A DNA stretch of 58,562 nucleotides, taken from the NCBI GenBank assembly GCA_046350295.1, contig JAXMAR010000045.1:1-58562 (forward strand), in the 5' to 3' direction. The DNA comes from JAXMAR01 sp046350295 (GTDB taxonomy: Bacteria; Planctomycetota; Planctomycetia; Gemmatales; Gemmataceae). The notes beneath the pieces were generated by a model that saw nothing but the letters and a program-made list of their open reading frames with translations, did no database searches and was not told the origin of the DNA. How positions within the stretch are numbered: position 1 is the first letter of the stretch; the number at the start of each line of letters is the position of its first letter. This document shows positions 26,401 to 33,436 of the stretch, one piece after another. A program made the position numbers and the translations under genes.

Positions 26401-27619
26401 GGAGATGGCGAGCCGGGCGGCGTCAGCCCCGGAGGCAGCCGCCCAGTTGCGCTCGGCCCTCATCCCGATCCCCCGGCGCCGACGATCGACAAGGCTCCGG
26501 CGCTGGCCTCCGGGGCTGACGCCGCCCGGCTCGCCGCCCGACGCGCCGTTGTGTTCGCATACGGCCGGCTTCGTCGCCCAGGCGCTCGCCGCCGGACCGC
26601 ACGCGGAGCGGCCGCGCTACGATCCGGCCGCGGCCGAAAAGAAGAAGGAGGGGGATGTCGCGCTCGAAAAGGTCGGCAAGGACGCGGCAATGCCCTGGGA
26701 TGTGGACGGCCGCAAATGGCACACGCGCGACCGCCTTTCCCACGACGGCAAGCCGTGCCGCTGGGAAGGGGACATCCTCACCTGGATCGACGAGAGGATT
26801 CATGAGCTGGGCGACTTCCCCGACACGAGCTGGAAGCAGCCGACGGTGGTCGAGATCGCCGGCAAGCAGAAGAGTCTCGGCTGGTTCTTCCACGCCCATA
26901 CCGGCATGGAATGGCTCGTCCGCCTCGTCTTCCGCGTCGGCCGGAACACGTTCCAGCAAACCGCTCTCGATGAACGATTGGGGCTCGGCACGCTGAATGA
27001 TCTGGAGGAGGTCCAGGTCTACGGCAACGAGCCGCGCATCAAGGTGGCCAATCGCAAGGGCCCCTGGCAAGAAGTGTGGATGCTCGTCCACCGCCTGAGT
27101 GAGATCGACACCCCTGCTTTCCGGCGCTTCCTCGAGCAGGCCGTCGGCTCGTTCCAGAAAAACGTCCAGCGGATGCAGACCAAGCCCGAAGACCTGATGC
27201 CGTGGAAGATCAACGGCGAGCGCTGGCACCTCTCCGAGAAGGGCTTCCCGCCGGGCCGGAAGGTCTACTGGGACCGCGCCGTCCTGCCGACGCTGGTCGA
27301 GCTGGTGAAGGCCGTGCAACCCGACGTCCGTATCGACTGGAGCAATCGCGCCGCCGTCTCCTTCCGCCTTCCCGGCATGTCGCGGCTCTGGGCCCACTGG
27401 CGCACCAAGGACTGCCATGGCCTCGATTGCCGCTTCTTCGGCGCCAAGGGGCAGTTTAACCTGAGTCAGCTCGAGAACCTGGCGCATCAGTCGGAGCTGC
27501 GACCGCACAAGGACGGCGAGATCTTGCGCCTCGTTTTCCTGCACGAGAACCACGTTCAAGCGCAACGGCTCAAAAACCTCCTCAAAGCCCAGATCGACGG
27601 CTTACTGCAACCATCGTGA
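20438..27619 (+). CDS. uvrA: Tandem-fused double UvrA with duplicated C-terminal domain
   Basis: 2393 residues, about 2.5 times a normal UvrA (~940). Two complete UvrA units are fused. Walker A motifs lie near residues 32, 676, 1052 and 1707 (GVSGSGKSSL three times, GPSGSGKSSL once). ABC signatures LSGGEAQR / LSGGESQR lie near 522, 888, 1522 and 1895, each followed by a DEP Walker B. Zinc C-x-x-C pairs occur in both units (CTHC...CVDC, CEAC...CQVC, CDQC...CPSC, CEAC...CDTC). UvrA recognises DNA damage for UvrB loading in nucleotide excision repair and normally dimerises; this fusion would be an intramolecular dimer. Residues ~2085-2393 are an unrecognised domain present twice (MPWDVDGRKWH..., MPWKINGERWH...). 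MESSIVIRGAREHNL is the canonical start; an upstream in-frame start at 20378 is less likely. Confidence 0.9.
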   Translation: MESSIVIRGAREHNLQNVNLDLPKDKLIVFTGVSGSGKSSLAFDTLYAEGQRRYVESLSSYARQFLGQLQKPDVDYLAGLSPSISIQQKSAGKNPRSTVGTITEIHDFLRVLFARIGQGHCPKCDRPITAQTREQIQARILGLPEGSRLLILAPVIRGQKGEYKDLFQDMLKRGFLRARVDGQVVRLTDNLKLDKNIKHDISIVVDRLQLGAKGVKARLAEAVETALQLGEGTLIAATETDEASGGRKPPVDANDAEAGGDEQQGPYVPHSPDLLLSSHYACTHCDLSFEPPSPQMFSFNSPQGMCVDCDGLGSRYTFDPDLLVPDPGRSFYEGAIPIVGPLRGMGRWRKHIFEGVAAALGADLKKPWKKLSKEQRDGLLHGTGDKHITFTWKMRGGNVWKHGGKWEGIVPQLLSSFKKTAAGPRRLQLEKYMRVVPCASCQGQRLHPQARAVRVAGQRLVELEAMPLGDLARWLAPQGPLEERLDAVQGTIAVEVLKEIRARLGFLLNVGLHYLALDRSAPTLSGGEAQRIRLAGQIGSGLVGVLYILDEPSIGLHPRDNERLLRSLEHLRDLGNTVLVVEHDEETMRAADYIVDFGPGPGVRGGEVVAAGAYEEVLRNRKSLTGQYLSGRQKIDTPEERRPRSQRRLQIVGARQNNLKALDVEIPLGLFVGVTGVSGSGKSSLINDILRDGLLQKLRSPSALRRDPNGNARGAGDDAPDDANQGPHSVGAHDDIRGHEQIDKVIDIDQSPIGRTPRSNPATYIKVFDQIRDLYTQLPEAKVRGYKAGRFSFNKPGGRCEACEGNGSNRLEMDFLADVWVTCQVCEGRRFNRETLQIRFKDKNIHDVLEMEVGEALEHFANIPKIHEMLKTLHAVGLDYIKLGQPSPTLSGGEAQRIKLARELCRRSTGKTLYILDEPTTGLHFEDIRKLLQVLHGFVDGGNTVVVIEHNLDVVKTADWLIDLGPDGGAEGGRIVCAGTPEQVAACESSYTGAALRDLFTRKAPTKRNGRTSPRRPSQEQQSRIENIEVVGAAQHNLKNINVTIPRDQMTVCCGPSGSGKSSLAMDTIFAEGQRRYVESLSSYARQFLGQVQKPKVEHVTGLSPAISIEQQTTSKSPRSTVGTVTEIYDYLRILFARLGHPHCPACQIPIGTQTADEIIEKLHHLPEGTRLFLLAPIERRGQEKYEQLWDEIRRMGFQRLRVNGKSYNVNEPPNIDHRRKHLVEVVVDRVIIRPGQRGRLADGVEAALELGKGILHVAFVDEDKDEPKWKVERFSQHLSCDQCGRSFEPLNPHHFSFNNALGWCPSCEGLGVEKGANPAFLVRDPRLSLREGALSAWPVLDAADHPFLPFAEAIASHLNLSLDTPFEKLSAPQRRGLFYGTGDAWLSSPSARAAGAEKPSRKPKTATPTFQYKGILPALTEAARISFIYRHKLSDLVSDVPCSTCQGSRLRDDSAAYRFQDQSIGDIGAWPLRQTLAFFKGLKLSKEQQQIAGEVLREVLNRLQFLVDVGLDYVTLSRSTPTLSGGESQRIRLASQIGSGLTGVLYVLDEPTIGLHPRDNRRLLQALQRLRELGNTLILVEHDREVIAAADHLLDFGPGAGDQGGEIVAAGAPAKVQRNGASLTGQYLSGKKAIAVPTNRRPVDDKVAGWPGDKVIKDQNSSPGKAPGRRGALSACHALIVKGARHNNLKSIDVDFPLGVLVAVTGVSGSGKSSLVHEILYAALARRLHRANVPVGAHDDILGIDQVDKVINVDQDPLGNTPSSNPATYTGVFDLMRQLFAQLPESRVRGWQAKRFSFNKPGGRCEACEGNGQKKIEMHFLPDVWVECDTCRGSRYNEETLAVRYKGRSIADVLTMRVGEALEVFGNIPKIRRILQTLSDVGLDYLALGQAAPTLSGGEAQRVKLAAELGRPNTGRTVYILDEPTTGLHFDDIRKLLDVLHRLVDLGNTVIVVEHNLDVIKTADWLIDMGPEAGEEGGTVVFAGTPEEMASRAASAPEAAAQLRSALIPIPRRRRSTRLRRWPPGLTPPGSPPDAPLCSHTAGFVAQALAAGPHAERPRYDPAAAEKKKEGDVALEKVGKDAAMPWDVDGRKWHTRDRLSHDGKPCRWEGDILTWIDERIHELGDFPDTSWKQPTVVEIAGKQKSLGWFFHAHTGMEWLVRLVFRVGRNTFQQTALDERLGLGTLNDLEEVQVYGNEPRIKVANRKGPWQEVWMLVHRLSEIDTPAFRRFLEQAVGSFQKNVQRMQTKPEDLMPWKINGERWHLSEKGFPPGRKVYWDRAVLPTLVELVKAVQPDVRIDWSNRAAVSFRLPGMSRLWAHWRTKDCHGLDCRFFGAKGQFNLSQLENLAHQSELRPHKDGEILRLVFLHENHVQAQRLKNLLKAQIDGLLQPS
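21163..21252. repeat. Inverted-repeat element inserted in frame inside uvrA
   Basis: Left arm 21163-21191 and right arm 21224-21252 match as an inverted repeat at 25 of 29 positions (GGCGAG...TGTTG against CAACA...CTCGCC). It encodes a hydrophilic insertion (EASGGRKPPVD ... GGDEQQGPYVPHSPD) just before the zinc-binding CTHC of the first unit, and no comparable segment is present at that place in the second unit. Confidence 0.7.
25428..25463. repeat. GC-rich hairpin in the linker of the second UvrA unit
   Basis: CTGGCAAGGCGCC and GGCGCCTTGTCAG pair over 13 bp with one mismatch around GGGGCGCCGG. It lies in a low-complexity linker (VDDKVAGWPGDKVIKDQ...) between the two ATPase halves of unit 2, a site with no conserved UvrA sequence. 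It looks like a second palindromic insertion tolerated in frame. Confidence 0.6.
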
Positions 27620-27760
27620 ACGCGTCGGCTGGCTCAGAACGGCCTATCCACCACGGCCTCACTTTTCCCTAAGCTCAAGCTAGGGGTGACGCCCTACGCT
27701 GCCGAGGGTCGGCGGTGGCCATGAATGGGACGCCGGCGTTCAGGTCGGGCCGAGGTTGCC

Positions 27761-29131
27761 ATGTATATTCCCAAAAGGATAGGTTCGAGCGTTTTCGCGG
27801 GCGCTAGCGGAGAGGCCCTGAAAGTCGTGCATTGTGAGAGTTGTGACCAGATGTACGTCTACCAAATGCACCGGACTCGCGTTGGGGAAGCCTTCAACTT
27901 GCTCTGGCTCGATGGCGGGGCGGAGGAACGCGCCAGGAACAAAGCCAAACGGGATGTGCAGGACGCATTGGAGTTCGGCGTCGACGCGGTCCCTTGCCCA
28001 TCGTGCGGCTGGTATCAGGCCGACATGGTCCCGAAGGTACGTTGGCGACACGGCAAGAGATGGGCGTACGCCGGCGCCATTCTGATGTTGCTGAGCGTCA
28101 TTTGCGTGACGATCCTTTCGGTCATCACGTGGAACCCGCATCTTCGCCAACGGCCTCCGTGGCTCGACACGCTCATCTGGTCGGTGTTGCTCTCGTTGGG
28201 AGGGGCAGGCTTGGCCCTTGTCGTGATCTATGTCGTCCGCTGCTTTCGCTTTGACCCAAACGCGGGGGACCAAGAACAGCGCATGCGTATCGGGCGTCAA
28301 CGCGCTTTCACCAAGGATGAGGCGGTGGCCCGCAAGCTGCTCTCCCCGTTTTCGCCCGGTACGTTCTCGTGCGGAGGGGAGCGGTTCAAGTTGCTGCGTG
28401 CTTGGTTCACCTGGAACGAAGGCGTTCTTTCGATCCATGCCGAGGGCAACCAATGCGGCATTGACCTCCCGCACGTCGCTTTCCGTTTGACGACACGTCT
28501 CGCCGACCTGTCCGGTCGGCGGCGCAAGGAACAGGCCCGCGCTGCGCTGTTTCACGTTTTCGCGCGTGATCTTCGCTTCAAGACGGACACGGTTTATCTG
28601 CACTTCGAGGATTACGACGCCGACAAGTCGATTCTTTCTCTCTCCTTTGAATTCGACGATTCGGCAGATCCGGACGCCTCGGGGGGAGAGTCCATCCACG
28701 GCAAGCTGCGCTGCCAGGAGACCCGCGCCGAGTCGGCGGGCGGATTCTCTTGGCATGACGAGTGGTTCAACGTCTCTCAGGCCCGTTTCATCTGGAAACA
28801 GGGCGTCTTCTCGCTCCATGCCAAGGGGGACGAATGCGATATTGATTTCTCCAACATCGTGTTTCGTCCCACCACGCATCTCTCCGATCTTCCGGGGCAG
28901 AGTCGAAAAGAGCAGCGGGCGAAGAACCCCTTTCAGTTGAGCGCGGGAGAGCGCCGCTTCAAAAGAGACACGATCTACCTCGATTTTGAAGACTACGACG
29001 CTCACGAGTCGATCATTTCCCTCACCTTCTTTTTTGGCAACGCGGAGCAAGAGCCGATACGCGGCCACCTGCGTTGCCGCGAAATACGAGATGACCGCAA
29101 GCCGGCGCCCAGAACGGAAGTGAAGAAGTGA
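27761..29131 (+). CDS. Zinc-ribbon, two-TM protein with a duplicated C-terminal domain
   Basis: 456 residues; family not recognised. The N-terminus has two C-x-x-C pairs (CESC at ~25 and CPSC at ~78) forming a likely zinc ribbon. Two transmembrane segments follow (AYAGAILMLLSVICVTILSVI and LIWSVLLSLGGAGLALVVIYVV). The rest consists of two copies of a ~115-residue domain: F-x-W-x-x-G-V-(L/F)-S-(I/L)-H-A-(E/K)-G, C-x-I-D, LADLSG / LSDLPG and a YLHFEDYDADKSI / YLDFEDYDAHESI strand. The start at 27761 has GAGG 5 bases upstream. GC content and codon choice appear lower than in neighbouring genes. Confidence 0.65.
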   Translation: MYIPKRIGSSVFAGASGEALKVVHCESCDQMYVYQMHRTRVGEAFNLLWLDGGAEERARNKAKRDVQDALEFGVDAVPCPSCGWYQADMVPKVRWRHGKRWAYAGAILMLLSVICVTILSVITWNPHLRQRPPWLDTLIWSVLLSLGGAGLALVVIYVVRCFRFDPNAGDQEQRMRIGRQRAFTKDEAVARKLLSPFSPGTFSCGGERFKLLRAWFTWNEGVLSIHAEGNQCGIDLPHVAFRLTTRLADLSGRRRKEQARAALFHVFARDLRFKTDTVYLHFEDYDADKSILSLSFEFDDSADPDASGGESIHGKLRCQETRAESAGGFSWHDEWFNVSQARFIWKQGVFSLHAKGDECDIDFSNIVFRPTTHLSDLPGQSRKEQRAKNPFQLSAGERRFKRDTIYLDFEDYDAHESIISLTFFFGNAEQEPIRGHLRCREIRDDRKPAPRTEVKK

Positions 29132-29341
29132 AAGCGGACGGAGGACCACGATTGTCGGACGACTCCCAAGCTACGCACGCGGTTCTTCGTAAGCACTCCC
29201 ATCGAGCCACCGCGCCTTTGTGCGGTTTAGCCTTCCGCCAGTTGCACATCGTCTTTTCCGACGCCTTTTCCACGTGCGCGGCCGCTAGATCTCGGTATGA
29301 TGAAGCGTGGGATTCGTATTACCTCCCATGAAGGCCGGCAA

Positions 29342-30286
29342 ATGCCCCTCTGGGCCGTGCATATTTCCGACGGCGTTCTCAGCGTTCCGTTCTGGGCTGC
29401 GGGCTGGCTCGTCGCGGCCATGCTCCTTGCCTGGGGTTGCCGTCGGGTCACCGAAGAAGAGATCCCGCGCGTCGCGCTCGTCACGGCGGCCTTCTTCGTC
29501 GCTTCCACGATTCACGTCAAGGTTCCGCCATCGACTGTCCACCTGCTTCTCAATGGGCTCGCCGGCATCCTCGTCGGCCGACGCGCTGTCCTCGCCATCT
29601 TCGTCGGCCTCGGCCTGCAAGCCATCCTGCTGGGACACGGCGGTTTTTACGTGCTCGGCGTCAACACGTGCGTCATGGCGTTGCCCGCCCTTCTCGCCTG
29701 GCTTGCCTTTGGCCGCCTGCACGCCATGGTACGCCGCGGCCCGCTCCTGGCCTCCTTGCTGCTGGCCGGCAGCTGTGCCGCGCTGGTCCTCGCCGGGGCC
29801 TTTTCGATCGCGATGATCCGCATTGGCCTGCCGCTGAGCGCGAGCGCCGATGCGATCCGGGCCGCCTTGCTCGAGGCGGCGGCGGAAACGCTTGGCCCCT
29901 GGACCGTCGCGGGCGCCGGTCTCTGCGCCGGCGCGGCCGTCCTCCTGGAGCGGCGTTTCCGCGCGGCGCCGGATCTCGCCGCGGGTTTCGCGCTTGGCTC
30001 GCTCACGGTCCTCGCCACCGGGGCCCTCGGTTGCTTGGCGCTGTTCGCCGGCGGCGCCGAGATCTGGGAGGCCGCCCCCTGGGCCATGATCGTCCTCCAT
30101 GTGCCGATCGCGGTCATCGAGGGGCTGATCGTCGGCGTGAGCGTGAGCTTCCTGGCCCGGGTCAAGCCGGAGCTGCTCGGCCTCGACCGTGTCGAGCCTG
30201 CCCGGCGCCCGAGGGAAACGGCGGTCGACGCGACCGGCGTCCTTGTCTCCGCCGAGACTGCCGCGGAACCGGCCGAAGTGAAGTGA
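29342..30286 (+). CDS. cbiM: CbiM-like cobalt/nickel ECF transporter substrate-binding subunit
   Basis: 314 residues, about 7 membrane segments. The N-terminus (MPLWAVHISDGVLSVPFWAAGW) carries the HISDG / HIxDG signature of CbiM/NikM, and STIHVKVPPSTVHLLLNGLAGILVG fits the conserved second region. The family imports Co2+ or Ni2+ with CbiQ and CbiO; in characterised NikM/CbiM the N-terminal Met1-His2 helps coordinate the metal, whereas here the His is at residue 7 of the chosen start. No cbiQ, cbiO or cbiN lies in the window, and the next gene converges 7 bases away. GAAGG is 7 bases before the ATG; an upstream in-frame ATG at 29297 is less likely. No cobalamin riboswitch was seen upstream. 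Confidence 0.8.
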   Translation: MPLWAVHISDGVLSVPFWAAGWLVAAMLLAWGCRRVTEEEIPRVALVTAAFFVASTIHVKVPPSTVHLLLNGLAGILVGRRAVLAIFVGLGLQAILLGHGGFYVLGVNTCVMALPALLAWLAFGRLHAMVRRGPLLASLLLAGSCAALVLAGAFSIAMIRIGLPLSASADAIRAALLEAAAETLGPWTVAGAGLCAGAAVLLERRFRAAPDLAAGFALGSLTVLATGALGCLALFAGGAEIWEAAPWAMIVLHVPIAVIEGLIVGVSVSFLARVKPELLGLDRVEPARRPRETAVDATGVLVSAETAAEPAEVK

Positions 30287-30293
30287 GTTGTGG

Positions 30294-31550
30294 TTAGGCG
30301 CCTTGCCCGGACGTGTGGGCTGCCGCGCTCGCATCGGCAGGAGCGCGAGGAATCCACCGCCCCGCCTTCAGCACCGCCTTGATCCGGCCCAGGCACTCGA
30401 GGTCGCGCAAGGGATCCCCTTCGACGACCACCAGGTCGGCGCGCTTCCCCGGCGCCAGCACGCCGCGATCTTCGAGACCGATCGCCCGGGCGGCTGTGCT
30501 GGTCACGGCGCGGAGGATCTCGTCCGGCGTCAGCTTCAGCTCGATCCGGGCGGCGCGCAGGCCGAGGTCGAAGCGCTCGATGGGCGTCAAGCGGACGCCG
30601 GCGTCGGAGTGAAAAGTGAACGGCACGCCGGCGTCGATCATGCGGCGCTCGCATTCGAAGCGCGCGTCGAGCCTGCGGATGGGGCCGGAGGCGTCCGCGG
30701 CGATTTCGGGTAGAAAGGCTCGCCGCACCGTGCCCGACAGCGTCAGCCCCGCGTACTGCTCCTGGTCGATCATCCGCCGCGCCAGCTCGGCGTCGAACTC
30801 GTAGCGCCATTCCTCGACGCGCCAGTCGCAATGCTCGATGGTGCGATAACGCGCGGCGACCACGTCGGGCAGCGCCGCCCGGCTCAAGACGTGCGCCGCG
30901 GCGTGCTTCCCGGCGGCGCGGCCCAGGTCGGCGATGAGCGCTAGCGCCTCGGCCCCGTACTGTGCCCGCATCGGATCGGAAGTCGGCGTCATGTTGCCGC
31001 CGGTCGCCATCACCTTGAGGAAGTCGGCCCCTTCGTCGAGCATCCGCCGCGCCGCGGCGCGCACCTGGTCCACGCTGTCGGCGACCAGCCCAAGCCAGTG
31101 GCAATGCCCGAGGGTGGTCGTGATCGGCGCCCCGCAGGAGAGGATATCCGGCCCCTCGATCGCGCCCGACCGGATGGCGTCGCGCAGGCGCTGCACGACG
31201 ATCCCGCGGCCGCCGCAATCCCGGAGCGTCGTCAAGCCGGCCCTCAGCGCCGCCTGGGCGTTGTGCCGCGCGCGCTCGAACAGTTGCTCGTCGGTTTCGC
31301 CCGTCACTTGCTCGATGATCGCCGCGTTCGTCGCGCGGGCCGAGAAAACCAGGTGTACGTGCGTGTCGATCAGGCCGGGAAGAATGGTACAGCCGGGAAA
31401 CGCGACCGTCTCCCCACTGCATGTCATCGGCGTCAGCAACCCGCGCTCGACGCTGTCGATGTGCCCTACGTCGTTGACGCGCAGCAGCGGCCGGACCAGC
31501 GTCGGCCGGCCGGAGCCGTCCCAGAGACGATCGGCGGTGATGAGGAGCAT
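30294..31550 (-). CDS. Amidohydrolase family protein (imidazolonepropionase/prolidase-like)
   Basis: 418 residues of a metal-dependent amidohydrolase TIM barrel. GLIDTHVHL supplies the H-x-H metal ligands, DFLKVMATGG the bridging Lys, AAHVLS and IEHCDW further His ligands, and FHSDAG the catalytic Asp. The C-terminal LAPGKRADLVVVEGDPL is the usual composite beta-domain return. Related enzymes hydrolyse cyclic amides or Xaa-Pro/Xaa-Arg dipeptides; the substrate is not predictable. No signal peptide, so cytoplasmic. No strong ribosome binding site precedes the ATG at 31550. Confidence 0.85.
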   Translation of the reverse strand: MLLITADRLWDGSGRPTLVRPLLRVNDVGHIDSVERGLLTPMTCSGETVAFPGCTILPGLIDTHVHLVFSARATNAAIIEQVTGETDEQLFERARHNAQAALRAGLTTLRDCGGRGIVVQRLRDAIRSGAIEGPDILSCGAPITTTLGHCHWLGLVADSVDQVRAAARRMLDEGADFLKVMATGGNMTPTSDPMRAQYGAEALALIADLGRAAGKHAAAHVLSRAALPDVVAARYRTIEHCDWRVEEWRYEFDAELARRMIDQEQYAGLTLSGTVRRAFLPEIAADASGPIRRLDARFECERRMIDAGVPFTFHSDAGVRLTPIERFDLGLRAARIELKLTPDEILRAVTSTAARAIGLEDRGVLAPGKRADLVVVEGDPLRDLECLGRIKAVLKAGRWIPRAPADASAAAHTSGQGA

Positions 31551-31773
31551 AAGGATGGTTTAGGCGGGAAGTTGGGGAGGGGCCAACGGCGTCCATTAAG
31601 CTTTGAGCGTCGTTCCGCCTGTTCCATCCGGAAAGGATCTTCCCACGCGCCGCGACCAACAATAAGGTAGCCGCTCCGCCTTCGGCCGGTATGATGGGTC
31701 CAGATGACTCGACGTATCGCCCGCTCCCCCGATTTCCAAACCACGTCAAAGCCGCCCGGCGCAAAGGACGTTC

Positions 31774-33387
31774 ATGAGGAAGCTGCGTGTCGGCATTATC
31801 GACATAGTCCAACGTGGGCCGACGCGGGCCTGGTTTCCCCGGATCATGAACGCGAACATGGCGAGCATCATGCCACAGTGCGTGGCGGTGTGGTGCCGCG
31901 CCGAGGGGCATGACGTCGCCTTCAGCTGCTACACCGGCTTCGAAGACATCCTGCACGTCCTTCCCGCCGACGTCGACCTCGTCTTCATCAGCGCCTTCAC
32001 CGAGGCGGCCCAGACGGCTTACGCCATCAGCAACTTGTGCCGCAGCCGCGGAGCCGTCACCGCGCTGGGCGGCCCCCATGCCCGCTGCTACCCGCAAGAC
32101 GCCTGCCGCTTCTTCGACTACGTCTTCGGCTTCACCGACAAGCAGACCGTCCGCGACGTGCTCGCCGAATGCGAGCCGCATCGTCCCATGGGCGCGCAGG
32201 TGGCCGCTCCCGCTCAGCCGCGCGAGTTGCCCAGCGTCCGCGAGCGCTGGCCCTTCCTCGAGCAGGTGATGGCCAAGGCGCCGGTGCTCAAGATCGTACC
32301 GATGATCGGCAGCCTCGGCTGCCCCTACACGTGCAGCTTCTGCATCGACGCCGAGATCCCCTATCAGCCGCTCGACTTCCAGACGCTCAAGGACGATCTG
32401 CTCTTCGTGCAGAAGAAGTATCGCAGGCCGGGCGTGGTCTGGCACGATCCGAACTTCGGCGTCCGCTTCGACGATTACATGGAAGCCATCGCGGAGGCCG
32501 ATCCCCAGGGCCGCATCCGGCACATCGCCGAGAGCAGCCTGTCCCTCCTCTCCGAGGAGCACCTCAAACGCCTCAAGAAAAACGGCTTCCAGGCGATCCT
32601 TCCCGGCATCGAATCGTGGTTCGACCTGGGCAATAAGTCGAAGACCGGCGGCCGCCAAGGCATGGAGAAGGTGCGGCAGGTCTCCGAGCACATCAACATG
32701 ATCCTGCGTTACATCCCGTACGTGCAGACCAACTTCGTCCTCGGCATCGACGCCGACGAAGGCCCCGAGCCGTTCGAGTGCACCAAGCGCTTTATCGATT
32801 TGGCCCCCGGCGCCTTTCCGGGCTACTCGCTCCTCTCCGCCTTCGGTCAGGCGGCGCCCCTGAATCTCGGCTATCAGCGCGCCAACCGCGTCCTTCCCTT
32901 CCCGTTCTTCTTCCTGAACAACAACCAGGCGATGAACGTGAAGCCCAAGAACTACACCTGGCAAAAGTTCTACGACCACATCATCGACGTCGTCGGCTAC
33001 TCGTTCTCCTACCGGGCGATCTGGAACCGTATGAAGGGAACGGCCGGCGTGATCCCGAAATGGATGAACGTGCTGCGCGCCGTATCGACGGAGGGCTGGG
33101 GCCGGCTCAAGTACTACAAGGAGATCCGCCGCCGCCTCGACGCCGATCCTGAGTTCCTTCCCTACTTCGAGCAGGAGACGACCAAGCTACCGCAGTTCTA
33201 CATCGACATGATGAAGAAGGAACTTGGCCCGCTCTGGAACTGGTTGCCCGATGGCGCTCTCTACCACGACACCAACGCCTACCTGAAAGCCGAGCAGCGT
33301 CGGACCGGAGCGAGCGAAGCCGCCCGCGCCTTCATCACCCTCGGCAAGAAGGGGGCGCGGCGAACGCCGGTGGCGGCGGGGACGTGA
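31774..33387 (+). CDS. B12-binding-domain radical SAM protein
   Basis: 537 residues. Residues 1-150 have the outline of a cobalamin-binding Rossmann domain (LRVGIIDIVQRG ... DVDLVFISAFTEAAQTAYAISNLCRSRGAVTALGGPHA). The [4Fe-4S] cluster motif C-x3-C-x2-C is GCPYTCSFC at about residues 184-192, followed by a radical SAM barrel (WHDPNFGVRFDDY, LPGIESW). The protein probably carries out a radical modification such as methylation or ring rearrangement; the substrate is unknown and no partner genes are adjacent. AGGACGTTC directly precedes the ATG. Confidence 0.85.
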   Translation: MRKLRVGIIDIVQRGPTRAWFPRIMNANMASIMPQCVAVWCRAEGHDVAFSCYTGFEDILHVLPADVDLVFISAFTEAAQTAYAISNLCRSRGAVTALGGPHARCYPQDACRFFDYVFGFTDKQTVRDVLAECEPHRPMGAQVAAPAQPRELPSVRERWPFLEQVMAKAPVLKIVPMIGSLGCPYTCSFCIDAEIPYQPLDFQTLKDDLLFVQKKYRRPGVVWHDPNFGVRFDDYMEAIAEADPQGRIRHIAESSLSLLSEEHLKRLKKNGFQAILPGIESWFDLGNKSKTGGRQGMEKVRQVSEHINMILRYIPYVQTNFVLGIDADEGPEPFECTKRFIDLAPGAFPGYSLLSAFGQAAPLNLGYQRANRVLPFPFFFLNNNQAMNVKPKNYTWQKFYDHIIDVVGYSFSYRAIWNRMKGTAGVIPKWMNVLRAVSTEGWGRLKYYKEIRRRLDADPEFLPYFEQETTKLPQFYIDMMKKELGPLWNWLPDGALYHDTNAYLKAEQRRTGASEAARAFITLGKKGARRTPVAAGT

Positions 33388-33436
33388 GACGGGGGTGGCG
33401 GGATCCCGCTTCAAAACGCTTGGCGCCATCTGAGTC

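Noticed and set aside
29132..29341. Possible cobalamin or metal riboswitch before cbiM
   Set aside because: No B12-box or other conserved riboswitch core was found in the 210-base gap.
29647..32979. Very long open frame on the minus strand, antisense to cbiM and the radical SAM gene
   Set aside because: High GC removes stop codons in shadow frames. The sense genes have clear families and ribosome binding sites, while the antisense protein is Arg/Ala-rich with no family; only the amidohydrolase at 30294-31550, in its own minus frame, is real.
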